Shown piece after piece: positions 16,969-26,058 of a DNA stretch of 64,000 nt. The notes below the pieces were generated by a model. It was not told where the DNA came from. It worked only from the letters and a program-made list of their open reading frames with translations, and ran no database searches. A program made the position numbers and the translations under genes. Source of the DNA: Granulicella sp. WH15 (GTDB taxonomy: Bacteria; Acidobacteriota; Terriglobia; Terriglobales; Acidobacteriaceae); the NCBI RefSeq assembly GCF_009914315.1, contig NZ_CP042596.1:1054001-1118000 (forward strand), given 5' to 3'. Numbering within the stretch: the first letter of the stretch is position 1; each line of letters begins with the position of its first letter.

Positions 16969-17158
16969 GGTGCGCCCCCGCAACAGCCCTATAAACCCGA
17001 GGTCGGGGAGTTCGAAAACCGGCAAACCGCACGGCTCCTGTGACCTTTAGCTTTAGGGGCCTGGACATAAATCACAGGCTCCCCGACGCAAAGGTGTAGG
17101 GAATCGTTTCAATGCGCGATGAGGCGCACCTTACGGTTTGCAGGGGTTTCGACACCCC
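16969..17158 (-). ncRNA. Candidate structured, pseudoknotted RNA upstream of the KH-domain gene
   Basis: Read on the minus strand, helices are: A, 17141-17132 with 17031-17022 (10 bp); B, 17130-17121 with 16978-16969 (10 bp); C, 17087-17079 with 17010-17002 (9 bp); D, 17078-17069 with 17046-17037 (10 bp). D nests in C and C in B, while A crosses B and C as a pseudoknot. A 5' hairpin GGGGT/ACCCC is at 17158-17143. Helices A, B and D each include U-G pairs that would be A-C mismatches on the other strand, so the RNA is minus-sense. I do not recognise it as tmRNA, RNase P, a group I/II intron or a common riboswitch. It may be the leader of the KH gene or a separate RNA. Confidence 0.6.
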
Positions 17159-17259
17159 GGAGCGGCGCGTACCGCCCCGCTTCATGATTCAGGAAAATAC
17201 TGGAAAAATCAATGAGGAATTCGTTGCGAGACAGGTTATCGAAGGCTCGCCCTCTGTAA

Positions 17260-17598
17260 TCATTCTTCAATTATTAGGAGAAGTAGGCGATAGAACTTGC
17301 GGAGCCGTTTGGTATCGATTGTTTCGAGCCACCGATGAATCCTGGCTTTGATGACATCAGGAGTTTCCGTTATGCCATCGACGAACAAAAGATCATCAAT
17401 GGTCACGTCTAAAGCGAGGGCGATTTTCGCAAGCACATCAAATGGGACGGTCTTAATTCGTCCCGTCTCTACTCGACTAATGTAGTTGTTGGCTCGACCG
17501 ATCTTCTCGGACAACTCCTCTTGGATCAAACCCTTGGCATTACGCAGCAACACCAACCTAGCGCGAAATTGTTTTCCGTCAAGAGGATGAAGACTCAT
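17260..17598 (-). CDS. XRE-family transcriptional regulator
   Basis: 112 residues. Helix-turn-helix at about 10-65: FRARLVLLRNAKGLIQEELSEKIGRANNYISRVETGRIKTVPFDVLAKIALALDVTIDDLL, matching lambda-repressor-type HTH_3. The C-terminal part, TPDVIKARIHRWLETIDTKRLRKFYRLLLLI, is helical and may dimerise. An 8-bp inverted repeat 48-74 bases upstream of its ATG is the likely operator, suggesting autoregulation. It is one of two XRE genes in tandem on the minus strand between the relaxase and the lasso locus. Confidence 0.87.
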   Translation of the reverse strand: MSLHPLDGKQFRARLVLLRNAKGLIQEELSEKIGRANNYISRVETGRIKTVPFDVLAKIALALDVTIDDLLFVDGITETPDVIKARIHRWLETIDTKRLRKFYRLLLLIIEE

Positions 17599-17645
17599 AC
17601 CCTTTCAGGATCGAAAAGAAATGCATCTCACGGAAGGACGCAACC

Positions 17646-17672
17646 CGTACAATATGGTTGACGTATTGTACG
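17646..17672. promoter_or_regulatory. Candidate operator of the 112-residue XRE regulator
   Basis: CGTACAAT (17646-17653) and ATTGTACG (17665-17672) are perfect complements separated by 11 bases. The site is 48-74 bases upstream of the regulator start, where a promoter is expected. Assignment to this regulator is inference from position. Confidence 0.5.
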
Positions 17673-17713
17673 TTTTTGGCTACTTTATGGACATGATGCG
17701 ACAAGTAACTATC

Positions 17714-18031
17714 TCAGCGAGATTTTCTACGCTGTTTCCTCATCTTGTTTTGAGGTAAGTCGCTGCTCGGAGACACGAAGAAACGGGAGTTCATGGTTTT
17801 TTCAAGCAGAACTTGGGGTTGGATATCAATTCCCTCAGCAACGCGAAAAACCGTTCTGAGACTTGGCCCCTGTATGCCGCGCTCCAAATCACTAATGAAC
17901 GTGCGGTCCAACCCCGTAGCCTTATACAAAGTCATCTGCGAGATCTTCTTCTTTAATCTGGCCTTGCGCATTTCATCCCCAAAGGCCCGCTCGACGCCAT
18001 CCCGAGGTTGAATTTGTTTTCGCTTAGCCAT
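17714..18031 (-). CDS. XRE-family transcriptional regulator
   Basis: 105 residues. The helix-turn-helix covers about 15-75: FGDEMRKARLKKKISQMTLYKATGLDRTFISDLERGIQGPSLRTVFRVAEGIDIQPQVLLEKT. A basic tail (NKMRKQRRKSR) follows. The gene is divergent from the ECF sigma gene of the lasso locus, and a perfect 10-bp inverted repeat sits in the shared upstream region, so it may repress itself and possibly the sigma operon. Start ATG 18031 is in good context (ttagccatccc on the plus strand). Confidence 0.86.
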   Translation of the reverse strand: MAKRKQIQPRDGVERAFGDEMRKARLKKKISQMTLYKATGLDRTFISDLERGIQGPSLRTVFRVAEGIDIQPQVLLEKTMNSRFFVSPSSDLPQNKMRKQRRKSR

Positions 18032-18052
18032 CCCGCTTTCTATGGTCTATTT

Positions 18053-18087
18053 TTGTCGGTAATTGCCCAACGGGTAGTTACCGACAA
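18053..18087. promoter_or_regulatory. Candidate XRE operator between divergent regulator and sigma genes
   Basis: TTGTCGGTAA (18053-18062) and TTACCGACAA (18078-18087) form a perfect 10-bp inverted repeat with a 15-base spacer, 22 bases upstream of the 105-residue XRE start and 76 bases before the sigma factor ATG. A half-site-like TTGTCTGTC follows near 18100. Confidence 0.55.
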
Positions 18088-18162
18088 TCGCTCCGCTTTA
18101 TTGTCTGTCGATCTCTGTTTTTCGGATGGCGTCTACGAACTTAACGACTGGAATGCCGCAAC

Positions 18163-18924
18163 ATGACTTCCGAGGCCGCTGCGTTCTTCCCAAACACGAT
18201 CTCACGCGAGGACGAAGCGCGGTCGCCACAACCTCTCCCAGTATCTAAATCAGGACAGACCGTTCTCGCAGCAGAGCTTGCGACCGATTCCTATTCTTCC
18301 GAAAACGCAACCGTATCTCCGGCACCCGCAGAGCTGCCCGAAAGGATTGCCGAGTACAGCGATGATGTTCTGCTCAAGGAAACGGGGAAAGGAAACAAGG
18401 AAGCACTCTCAATTCTTTTCCGTCGATATGCGCGCCCCGTTCGCAATGTCGCTGCGAAAATTTTGAAGAATAAGCAGGAGGCCGAAGACCTGGTCCAAGA
18501 TGTATTCCTCTACATCTTTCGTAAGGCCGATCAATTCGACCCGGCACTAGGGAACGCCGGATCATGGATCATCCATGTGACCTATCATCGAGCATTCGAT
18601 CAAAGACGTCGGCTCAACTCACGTCACTTCTATAATGGGGAGGATCTGGAGAATGCAACAGTTCACCTCGCAGCACCTTATGTTCCGCCGAGAATCGAGC
18701 ACTCAATTCAAGGCGTCCTCGGTGCTGAGCTTCTGGAGAAATTCAATAAGCACCTCTCGGAAGACCAACGCCGCGTGATTCAACTCTGTGTCTTCGAGGG
18801 ATACTCCCTTAGAGATGTTGCAGAGATCACCAACCAACCAATTGTCAACGTAAGAAGCCAGTATTACCGTGGCCTGCAACGAATGCGGCGATACGTTCTG
18901 CCAGAAGCGTTTCGGTCAAAGTGA
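18163..18924 (+). CDS. ECF sigma factor of the lasso/TonB locus
   Basis: 253 residues. A disordered N-terminal extension of about 65 residues is followed by region 2 (ALSILFRRYARPVRNVAAKILKNKQEAEDLVQDVFLYIFRKADQFD) and region 4 (LSEDQRRVIQLCVFEGYSLRDVAEITNQPIVNVRSQYYRGLQRMRRYV). It should direct transcription of the receptor and isopeptidase genes that follow. Coupled to the anti-sigma gene through a GTGA overlap. In proteobacterial isopeptidase-type lasso loci the equivalent regulator is a FecI/FecR pair; here a zinc/RskA-type anti-sigma replaces FecR. Confidence 0.92.
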   Translation: MTSEAAAFFPNTISREDEARSPQPLPVSKSGQTVLAAELATDSYSSENATVSPAPAELPERIAEYSDDVLLKETGKGNKEALSILFRRYARPVRNVAAKILKNKQEAEDLVQDVFLYIFRKADQFDPALGNAGSWIIHVTYHRAFDQRRRLNSRHFYNGEDLENATVHLAAPYVPPRIEHSIQGVLGAELLEKFNKHLSEDQRRVIQLCVFEGYSLRDVAEITNQPIVNVRSQYYRGLQRMRRYVLPEAFRSK

Positions 18925-20225
18925 GAGATAATCGTCAAACGCTCTCAAGCCAAGGAGTGAAGTTTTTGCCGTCAAACACCCATGACGATTTTCTGCGGCT
19001 ATGCGCCCTCTCCACCACTGGAGAACTGACATCAGAAGAAGAGATAGAGCTGACTGAACATTTGCGCCACTGCGCAACCTGCAAGGCCGCACTCATTGAA
19101 TTTGAACAGGTCGTGGCCAGTCTCTTACCGGCGATTGCAGCGGAATCAGCGCCAGAGATGCAGGACGCCTCTGAGTCGGATGATTGGTCCATCGAAAACG
19201 CTGAAAAGGCGCTCTTGCAAGCTGTCGAACAGCATCATGAAGACAAAGCCGAGACGGACTTTCTCCGTTCGAAGTCACAGCATACGAATCGTATTCGTGC
19301 TTTTGCAGCGATCCTCGCAATCGGAGCCACCATCGGGACGGCAGCGTACTATGCCCACCATCAGGCCATAAACGAAGCAACATTACGGAAATCGCCAGAA
19401 ATTCCGGTCCAACCTCGCTCAGTTCTCCAGAAACCAGGCTCATCGCTTGTAGCCGTGCATCCGCAGGAATCAGCTTCCAACAACACTGCCGTGGAGGTTG
19501 CAGAACTTCGGCGTAGGCTGCTTCATGAGCAATCACGAAATGCGGCCTTGCAAAACGAATTGGCGCAAACACAAGATCAGATGAACCAGAGGGTAGAAGC
19601 TCTGGGAGATGCAGTCAGGGATCGAGATCAACTAAGGCAACAGGCCGCGCTTGATTTGGCCGAAAAGACTGCCCTGAAAAACAAACTGGTCTCTCTCGAA
19701 ACAACGGCACCTGATAATACAGACCGCGTGAAAGCCCTTGAAGCGCAGGTGACTGTCCTCAACGCGTTGGCAGAGGAAAAAGATAAGGCTATCGCTCAGG
19801 AGGCCGAGCTACTCCAGCATGACCGGGAGATTCGCAATCTGATGGGCGCTCGTAATCTCTATATTGCAGAAATCTATGATGTCTCCAAGACCGGGAGCAC
19901 ACAGAAACCATTTGGCCGAGTCTTCTACACCAGAGACAAGTCGTTGGTCTTCTATGGCTTTGATCTCGATCAACAGAGTCATGTGAAGACGACAAGTGTT
20001 TTTCAGGCGTGGGGACGTAAAGATGCTGAGCACGATGTCAGTCTTGGCATCCTGTACCAGGATGATGCAAGTCATAATCGCTGGGTATTGAAGTTCAATG
20101 ATGCTGCAACCCTCGCTCACCTCGACGCGGTGTTTGTGACGATTGAACCAAGCGGGGGCAGTCCCAAGCCAAGCTCAAAACCTCTGCTATTCACATATCT
20201 AAAGCTCCCCGCCAATCATCCATAG
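18921..20225 (+). CDS. Membrane anti-sigma factor, zinc-finger and RskA-like, with coiled coil
   Basis: 434 residues from a GTG overlapping the sigma stop (18921-18924). Seen: zinc-binding H47-x3-C51-x2-C54 (EHLRHCATC) for cytosolic sigma capture; one membrane helix at about 125-145 (AFAAILAIGATIGTAAYY); a long predicted coiled coil at about 185-300 (VAELRRRLLHEQSRNAALQNELAQTQDQ and similar heptads); and a C-terminal periplasmic domain like RskA (SVFQAWGRKD, VFVTIEPSGGSPKPSSKPLLFTYL). The long coiled coil could reach to the receptor. It presumably releases sigma when the receptor engages its ligand; this is inferred from layout. Confidence 0.88.
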   Translation: MRDNRQTLSSQGVKFLPSNTHDDFLRLCALSTTGELTSEEEIELTEHLRHCATCKAALIEFEQVVASLLPAIAAESAPEMQDASESDDWSIENAEKALLQAVEQHHEDKAETDFLRSKSQHTNRIRAFAAILAIGATIGTAAYYAHHQAINEATLRKSPEIPVQPRSVLQKPGSSLVAVHPQESASNNTAVEVAELRRRLLHEQSRNAALQNELAQTQDQMNQRVEALGDAVRDRDQLRQQAALDLAEKTALKNKLVSLETTAPDNTDRVKALEAQVTVLNALAEEKDKAIAQEAELLQHDREIRNLMGARNLYIAEIYDVSKTGSTQKPFGRVFYTRDKSLVFYGFDLDQQSHVKTTSVFQAWGRKDAEHDVSLGILYQDDASHNRWVLKFNDAATLAHLDAVFVTIEPSGGSPKPSSKPLLFTYLKLPANHP

Positions 20226-20334
20226 ACATTGTGTTAATTCGTGGCTTCTTCGAGTAGGAGATGTCACATTTACTCGCAGCCTCAACGTAAGTGAGATGAA
20301 CACCCACATCTCTCTTTGATTGAGGAGAAATACC

Positions 20335-23300
20335 TTGAAGTATTTGTGTGCCATTTTTCTCAGTGTCGCGGCCATATGTTTCACAACTTCAGTAATAGCG
20401 CAGTCAACAACAGCGACAATCAGCGGTCTCGTGCTTGATTCGGCAGGCAAAGTAATCACAGACGCGGATGTCGCAATATTGAACGAGGCTACAGGACTTC
20501 AGTACAACAGCAAGACGAATAACGTTGGCCTTTATGCTGTCTCGATACTTCCACCAGGACAGTATCGCGTTCAGGTCTCGAAAAATGGATATAAAACAAT
20601 CATCAAGTCTGATACAACCCTGAATGTTCAAAGCGCGGTTGCTCTAAACTTCACCCTTCCTGTAGGCGCAGCATCTGAAAGCATCACAGTCGAGGGGGAG
20701 TCTTCACTGATAAACACCACTGACGCCTCGGTCAGCACGGTAGTCGATCATGCCTTCGTTGAAAACATGCCCCTAAATGGCAGAAGCTTCCAAGACCTCA
20801 TTGCAATGACGCCTGGTGTCACAACTCAAAGCTCACAACAAACAGCAGCAATCGGTGAGCAGGGAGACTTCAGTGTCAATGGCCAGCGAACGGAATCAAA
20901 TGCATATTCGGTAGATGGAGTGTCGGGAAACATCAATGCGGGATACCCAAATGGATATCCCCAAGCCGCTACGGGCGGCACAGTTGCAGCCGGGACTGCA
21001 TTAGGTACTACCCAAAGTCTGATCTCAGTTGATGCATTGCAAGAATTCAGAATCAGCAGTTCGTCCTACTCCGCAGAGTTTGGTAGAAGTCCGGGAGGAC
21101 AGATTTCTCTTTCAACAAGGTCTGGAACAAACATCCTGCACGGCACTATTTTCGATTATCTCCGTAATGATATTTTCGATGCGAACGACTGGTTCAATAA
21201 CCACAATGGTGCGCCTAAGACTGCCATTCGGCAGAACGACTTTGGCGGTACAGTCGGTGGTCCGATTAGAATAGGGAAACTCTATGATGGTCGTGATAAA
21301 AGCTTCTTTTTTGTGTCCTATGAAGGGCTGCGACTCGTAGTACCGACAGCAGCGACAACACAGTATGTCCCGTCACTAGCAGTCAGAGCAGGAACGACAG
21401 ATACCCTCAAGCCGATCTTCAGTGCCTTTCCTTTACCGACAGGACCAGAAATACAGATTCCATGCAGTACAGGAACTAATAATTGCCCTAATGGACAACC
21501 TACAGGCACCCTTGTGCCCAGTGGGCTTTCATCGTTTGTCAAGAATTATTCGTTACCGGGAGACATTGATAGCACATCAGTCAGGTTAGATCATCGGATA
21601 TCGTCCAAGCACAGCGCCTTTTTCCGCGTTGGGTATACCCCAACAACAGCAAGTAGCCGCACTCTATCTTCGCTCGCCAAGCAGTCATTTAAGACCACGA
21701 CCTATACGTTCGGAGTCACAAGTCAGCTAACCAACAACATCAGTAATGAATTTCGATATGGATATGCTGAAAGTAAATCGGACAACAATGTAAGTCTCGA
21801 TACTTTTGGCGGCGCTGTGCCGATCGATATGGCGGCTGCGTTTGGAATACCCGCTAGTTACCCAAGCACCCAGCCAGAACCCTATTTAACCGTATCGGGG
21901 GTGGGGACGACATACGTTTACCCCTACCATGTAAATAATCAACTAGCCCAGACAAATGTGACAGACACCTTTGCATTGACAAGGGGACATCACTCTTTTC
22001 GACTAGGAATTGATTATCGACACTTCGATTCCCCCTTGAATCCGCCGTTATTTACGGGGTTCGGCTTTTTCTATACGCGCCAAGAAATGTTGAGCAATAT
22101 TACAGATAGTATCCAGCTCACAAAACGAATAGGCTCTGATCCTATATTCAACCAGTTTTCCGCATTCGTTCAGGATGAGTGGAAGGTACTTCCTGCTTTG
22201 ACGGTATCAATGGGCGTTCGATGGGATATATCGCCACCACCCAAAGGGTCAAACGGAAATGATGCTTATGCTTTGAGGGGGAACCTATCCGATCCATCCT
22301 CAATTACTGTCGCGCCAAAAGGCACCCCTCCATGGAACACGGCATACTTCAATTTTGCGCCCCGGTTAGGCGTAGCATGGGTTGTACATCCAAGTTCAGG
22401 GTGGGAGACAGTCGTTCGTGGTGGTGGTGGCGTCTTTTTTGACACAGGGAGCCAAAATGCAACTCTTGGATACACGGGCATTGGTTTCCAATCAACAAAG
22501 ACGGCGTCCTCAACTCCTCTGCCCTTTACTCCGGCTCAACTTGACTTCTCTGTATCTGCATCTGCGCCCTATACGTCCGATGTAGCATACGGTTTTCCTC
22601 AACATCTTCAGTCGCCATATACCCTCGAATGGAACGCTGCTGTGCAGCAGTCACTAGGGAAGTCTCAAGCACTAACACTTACTTATATTGGGTCAAACGG
22701 ACGGCGACTTCAACAGGCCCAGATCATACGCAATCCAAACTTCGAGCTTCTATATTATTTCCCTAGTGGCGTAACCTCTAACTACAACGCCCTACAGGCC
22801 ACACTTCAGAGATCAATAGTCAGGGGACTGCAAGGGCTGGCCAGTTACACATGGTCGCATTCCTTCGATTATGGTTCCACAAGTGCGTCTTACCCGGCCA
22901 CGTATGGGAATTCTGATTTTGACATCAGGAGTAACTTCCAAGCCGGACTGTCATGGACCCTTTCTGGCTATACCAATAACGAAGTAGTCAAATCTCTGTT
23001 GAACGGTTGGGGCCTAGATGGTCGTGTCAACGCACGAACGGCATTCCCAATCACCCTTACAGGCAACAGTCTTTTTGATGCGAGCGGAAGTCTCTACTAT
23101 AGCGGCGTGAATTACGACAGTTCACGACCTACATATTTATATGGAAGCCGATATCCGGGAGGAAAGGCAATAAATGGCGGTGTAAATAATCCGAATACGC
23201 CCGCCTTCTATTTGCCCACAGGTACATCAGCCGGTAATGCGCCGAGAAACCTGGTCAGGGCATTCGGTGCCCTTCAGATCAATACGGCTGTCAGAAGAGA

Positions 23301-23514
23301 ATTCCGCCTCTATGAAGGGCTTAACCTTCAATTCAGAGCCGAGGCGTTCAACGTTCTGAATCATCCCGTCTTTGGTTATGTCGATCCAACCCTTACTGAC
23401 GCACTCTTCGGCAAGACAACCAAGACCTTGAGCCAAAGCTTGGGGGCATCAAGTGCTCTCTATCAACAGGGAGGACCACGATCAATGCAGTTTGCCTTAA
23501 AGCTATTGTTCTAG
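20335..23514 (+). CDS. Oar-type TonB-dependent outer-membrane receptor
   Basis: About 1059 residues. TTG 20335 is preferred: aggaga lies 7 bases upstream and the product then starts with a good signal peptide (MKYLCAIFLSVAAICFTTSVIAQ). Domains: carboxypeptidase-regulatory-like fold at about 30-110 (ISGLVLDSAGKVITDADVAILNEATG), TonB plug at about 120-260 (MPLNGRSFQDLIAMTPGV, FSVNGQRTESNAYSVDG), then a large beta barrel ending in the outer-membrane signature FALKLLF with C-terminal Phe. Oar-like receptors are abundant in Acidobacteriota. Its place between a sigma/anti-sigma pair and an isopeptidase-like gene suggests uptake of the lasso peptide or of a peptide-bound ligand. Confidence 0.92.
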   Translation: MKYLCAIFLSVAAICFTTSVIAQSTTATISGLVLDSAGKVITDADVAILNEATGLQYNSKTNNVGLYAVSILPPGQYRVQVSKNGYKTIIKSDTTLNVQSAVALNFTLPVGAASESITVEGESSLINTTDASVSTVVDHAFVENMPLNGRSFQDLIAMTPGVTTQSSQQTAAIGEQGDFSVNGQRTESNAYSVDGVSGNINAGYPNGYPQAATGGTVAAGTALGTTQSLISVDALQEFRISSSSYSAEFGRSPGGQISLSTRSGTNILHGTIFDYLRNDIFDANDWFNNHNGAPKTAIRQNDFGGTVGGPIRIGKLYDGRDKSFFFVSYEGLRLVVPTAATTQYVPSLAVRAGTTDTLKPIFSAFPLPTGPEIQIPCSTGTNNCPNGQPTGTLVPSGLSSFVKNYSLPGDIDSTSVRLDHRISSKHSAFFRVGYTPTTASSRTLSSLAKQSFKTTTYTFGVTSQLTNNISNEFRYGYAESKSDNNVSLDTFGGAVPIDMAAAFGIPASYPSTQPEPYLTVSGVGTTYVYPYHVNNQLAQTNVTDTFALTRGHHSFRLGIDYRHFDSPLNPPLFTGFGFFYTRQEMLSNITDSIQLTKRIGSDPIFNQFSAFVQDEWKVLPALTVSMGVRWDISPPPKGSNGNDAYALRGNLSDPSSITVAPKGTPPWNTAYFNFAPRLGVAWVVHPSSGWETVVRGGGGVFFDTGSQNATLGYTGIGFQSTKTASSTPLPFTPAQLDFSVSASAPYTSDVAYGFPQHLQSPYTLEWNAAVQQSLGKSQALTLTYIGSNGRRLQQAQIIRNPNFELLYYFPSGVTSNYNALQATLQRSIVRGLQGLASYTWSHSFDYGSTSASYPATYGNSDFDIRSNFQAGLSWTLSGYTNNEVVKSLLNGWGLDGRVNARTAFPITLTGNSLFDASGSLYYSGVNYDSSRPTYLYGSRYPGGKAINGGVNNPNTPAFYLPTGTSAGNAPRNLVRAFGALQINTAVRREFRLYEGLNLQFRAEAFNVLNHPVFGYVDPTLTDALFGKTTKTLSQSLGASSALYQQGGPRSMQFALKLLF

Positions 23515-23582
23515 CGAGCCAAAGCATAACTGCGCCTTCGAAGTAGAAATTACAACCTCAAGAACACTTGAATGGATATTAG

Positions 23583-25973
23583 ATGATTCGATCTATATTT
23601 GCGTTTATTTCGATTGCCCTATTCGCATACATGAGTGCTCAAGGAGCACCCCAACATCCGTTTGGCGTCAAAGATTCGATTGAGATGAGTCGATTTTCAC
23701 CCCTAGTTCAGACAGACGACCGTTCACTCATCGCATTCTCACCGGACAAGAGATACTTCACATTCGTAACCTCTCGGGGTGACATCTCTACCGATCAGAT
23801 AGTGTCCAGCCTTTGGGTATACGATGTGCAGAATGTTGAGCGCAATTTGAAGCTGGAGGGCGGCGCAATACCGCCTCCACGCCTACTCGCTAGCAGAATG
23901 GCAGTTCCAAAGCGAGGGCCGTCATACTTCTCTTACTCTTCGATCATAATGAACGTAAAATGGGGTCTTGATTCAAACTCCCTCTTCTTTATTGGTCAGT
24001 GTGCAAGCGGCGTGAGAACTCTATTCAAGGTTTCGCTTTCTACAGGCCACCTGCAAGCCATTACACCCAAGTCACATGACGTTGTGAATTATGTGGTCGC
24101 AAAAGACAAGGTAGTATACATAGCTGTCAATCGCAATAGACCCGATCAAGACATCGATGCTTCCGATAATAGACTCAATGCCGACGCTCTAGCCGCCAAT
24201 GGTCTACCAATAACCAAACTGCTGTTTCCCGGCGCAGGATACAAACCGGAGGTCCCGGAGCTGTGGATACAAAGCAATCGTGGAAACAGGAGAATATCTC
24301 GCCCTGCTGAAGACAAGCCACAACAACTGTTAACAGACCCGCTCGATGCTGCTCTGTCTGTTTCCCATGATGGGCATCTGGTTGTTCGATTACAGCCTGT
24401 TACTGAGGTCCCTCCGACATGGGACAAATATCAGCCTTCGCCAAGCACGCCGCACCTCCGAATAAGACCAGATCGGCAAGATGAAGACAATGTGTTAGGT
24501 ACAACGCTTCTAAACCATTACGTTGTCACCGATGCACATACCGGCAAGGATATTATCAAAATAAACGCCCCGGTTGGGCGTCATTTAGGCTATTTCTATC
24601 CACTTGAATCCAAGTGGTCTGAAGACGGCAGGTTTCTATTATTAACAAACACATTCTTGCCTTTTGACAGTGCACACAACGGAGATGAACCGCAGCGAAT
24701 CCATCCGTGTCTCGCCGCTATTGCTCAGATTTCAAGTAAGGCAGTTGACTGCTTGCGATACTTGGCGTCACCAACAGACACAACCGCCACATCACCTCCA
24801 ACTCTAATTGATAGTGAGTTCGATGGTAATACGGTCACCATAACGCTGAAGGATTCTTCCAAGACAGTCATAAGAGAGTCCTACCGCTATCAGTCCGGCA
24901 CTTGGGTGCCAGCGTCTTCGGCAAAGTCCGGGACTCAATCTGAGGGAAGCGGCATAGCGCCTCTACACCGCACACCCGGTATCGTCGCTTATATTCGCCA
25001 GACACTAAATGACCCGCCCATTCTCAAGATTGAGTTCAAAGGCCCAGAATCAAAAGAGGGGAGCTGGGACCCTAATCCTCAATTCAAAGACCTCAGATGG
25101 GGAGATGCAAATGTCATTCACTGGACTGACCGGAACGGCCATGACTGGCACGGAGGGCTCATAAAGCCTGTCGATTATGTCCCGGGAAAGAGATACCCTA
25201 TCGTCATTCAAATGTATTCATTCCACGATGGTCAGTTCATGACGGATGGTATGTCGCCTACGGCAATGCCTGCAAGACCGATCGCCAGCGCGGGAATATT
25301 CTTTCTTCAGGCATCCAGGCTTCCCGGACACACTTGGAATCAATCGGAGGCTCAAGACCATCTTGAAGGTGTTCTAAGCGTTATAGACAAGCTGGATCAC
25401 GAGGGCCTCATTCTGCCTGACAAAGTCGGCATCATTGGATTTAGCTTCACTGCATGGTACGTTGAAAATGAGTTGGTCAAGGCCCCAGAACGATTTGCGG
25501 CAGCAACCATAGCCGATGGCGCGGACAACAGTTATTCGCAATACATATTTCTCGACTTTGATAACCCAGAACTCCGTAAGCAAGCTGAGCTTATCAATGG
25601 AGCGCCGCCGTTCGGAAACGGCATAAATAGGTGGATTCAAAATGCCCCAGCATTTCAATTGGATAAAGTTGCAGCTCCCGTTCGGATTGAGGCGATAACG
25701 CCAGAGGCATTACTTGCAGAGTGGGAGATCTACTCATCCTTACATCAACAGCGGAAGCCAGTAGATCTTATCTACTATCCAACCGGACAACATCAACTGC
25801 AAAAGCCTCTCGAACGTCTAATCACAGGCCAAGGGAATGTAGACTGGTTTAGATATTGGCTTCAGGGTTATATAGACCCCGATCCGTCGAAACGGCAACA
25901 ATACATTCGGTGGGCCAAACTCAGAGACGATAACAGGCCGCGCATGGCAACTGGATCATCAGCGAGTCAATAG
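23583..25973 (+). CDS. S9-family serine hydrolase, probable lasso peptide isopeptidase
   Basis: 796 residues with a signal peptide (MIRSIFAFISIALFAYMSAQG), so probably periplasmic. N-terminal beta-propeller-like region to about 500, then an alpha/beta-hydrolase domain. Nucleophile elbow GFSFT puts the serine at about 621 (IIGFSFTAWYVENEL); GQHQL gives the catalytic His at about 737. The usual acidic residue (DxE in astexin isopeptidases) is not clear: the aligned stretch reads EAITPEALLAEWEIY. AtxE2-type enzymes open the macrolactam ring after uptake. It is 68 bases after the receptor and converges on the precursor gene, as in isopeptidase-type lasso loci. A general S9 peptidase remains possible. 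Confidence 0.8.
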   Translation: MIRSIFAFISIALFAYMSAQGAPQHPFGVKDSIEMSRFSPLVQTDDRSLIAFSPDKRYFTFVTSRGDISTDQIVSSLWVYDVQNVERNLKLEGGAIPPPRLLASRMAVPKRGPSYFSYSSIIMNVKWGLDSNSLFFIGQCASGVRTLFKVSLSTGHLQAITPKSHDVVNYVVAKDKVVYIAVNRNRPDQDIDASDNRLNADALAANGLPITKLLFPGAGYKPEVPELWIQSNRGNRRISRPAEDKPQQLLTDPLDAALSVSHDGHLVVRLQPVTEVPPTWDKYQPSPSTPHLRIRPDRQDEDNVLGTTLLNHYVVTDAHTGKDIIKINAPVGRHLGYFYPLESKWSEDGRFLLLTNTFLPFDSAHNGDEPQRIHPCLAAIAQISSKAVDCLRYLASPTDTTATSPPTLIDSEFDGNTVTITLKDSSKTVIRESYRYQSGTWVPASSAKSGTQSEGSGIAPLHRTPGIVAYIRQTLNDPPILKIEFKGPESKEGSWDPNPQFKDLRWGDANVIHWTDRNGHDWHGGLIKPVDYVPGKRYPIVIQMYSFHDGQFMTDGMSPTAMPARPIASAGIFFLQASRLPGHTWNQSEAQDHLEGVLSVIDKLDHEGLILPDKVGIIGFSFTAWYVENELVKAPERFAAATIADGADNSYSQYIFLDFDNPELRKQAELINGAPPFGNGINRWIQNAPAFQLDKVAAPVRIEAITPEALLAEWEIYSSLHQQRKPVDLIYYPTGQHQLQKPLERLITGQGNVDWFRYWLQGYIDPDPSKRQQYIRWAKLRDDNRPRMATGSSASQ

Positions 25974-25991
25974 CGCCGCTTCAAAGCCAAC

Positions 25992-26032
25992 AGTCCACCG
26001 CGAAGATTTTGGATTATCCAACGCGGTGGACT
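25992..26032. terminator. Hairpin between the convergent isopeptidase and precursor genes
   Basis: AGTCCACCGCG (25992-26002) pairs perfectly with CGCGGTGGACT (26022-26032). The loop holds a second small palindrome, TTGGATTATCCAA (26009-26021). It lies in the 85-base gap between the two stop codons and can act on both strands, although there is no long T run. Confidence 0.65.
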
Positions 26033-26058
26033 ATCAGTGTTATTTGCGATTAGGGTCA

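Noticed and set aside
16918..17259. tmRNA, RNase P, group I/II intron or riboswitch at 17 kb
   Set aside because: I compared the helix order and the best-known sequence signatures by eye; none fit, although a tRNA-like T-loop phrase TTCGAAC is present.
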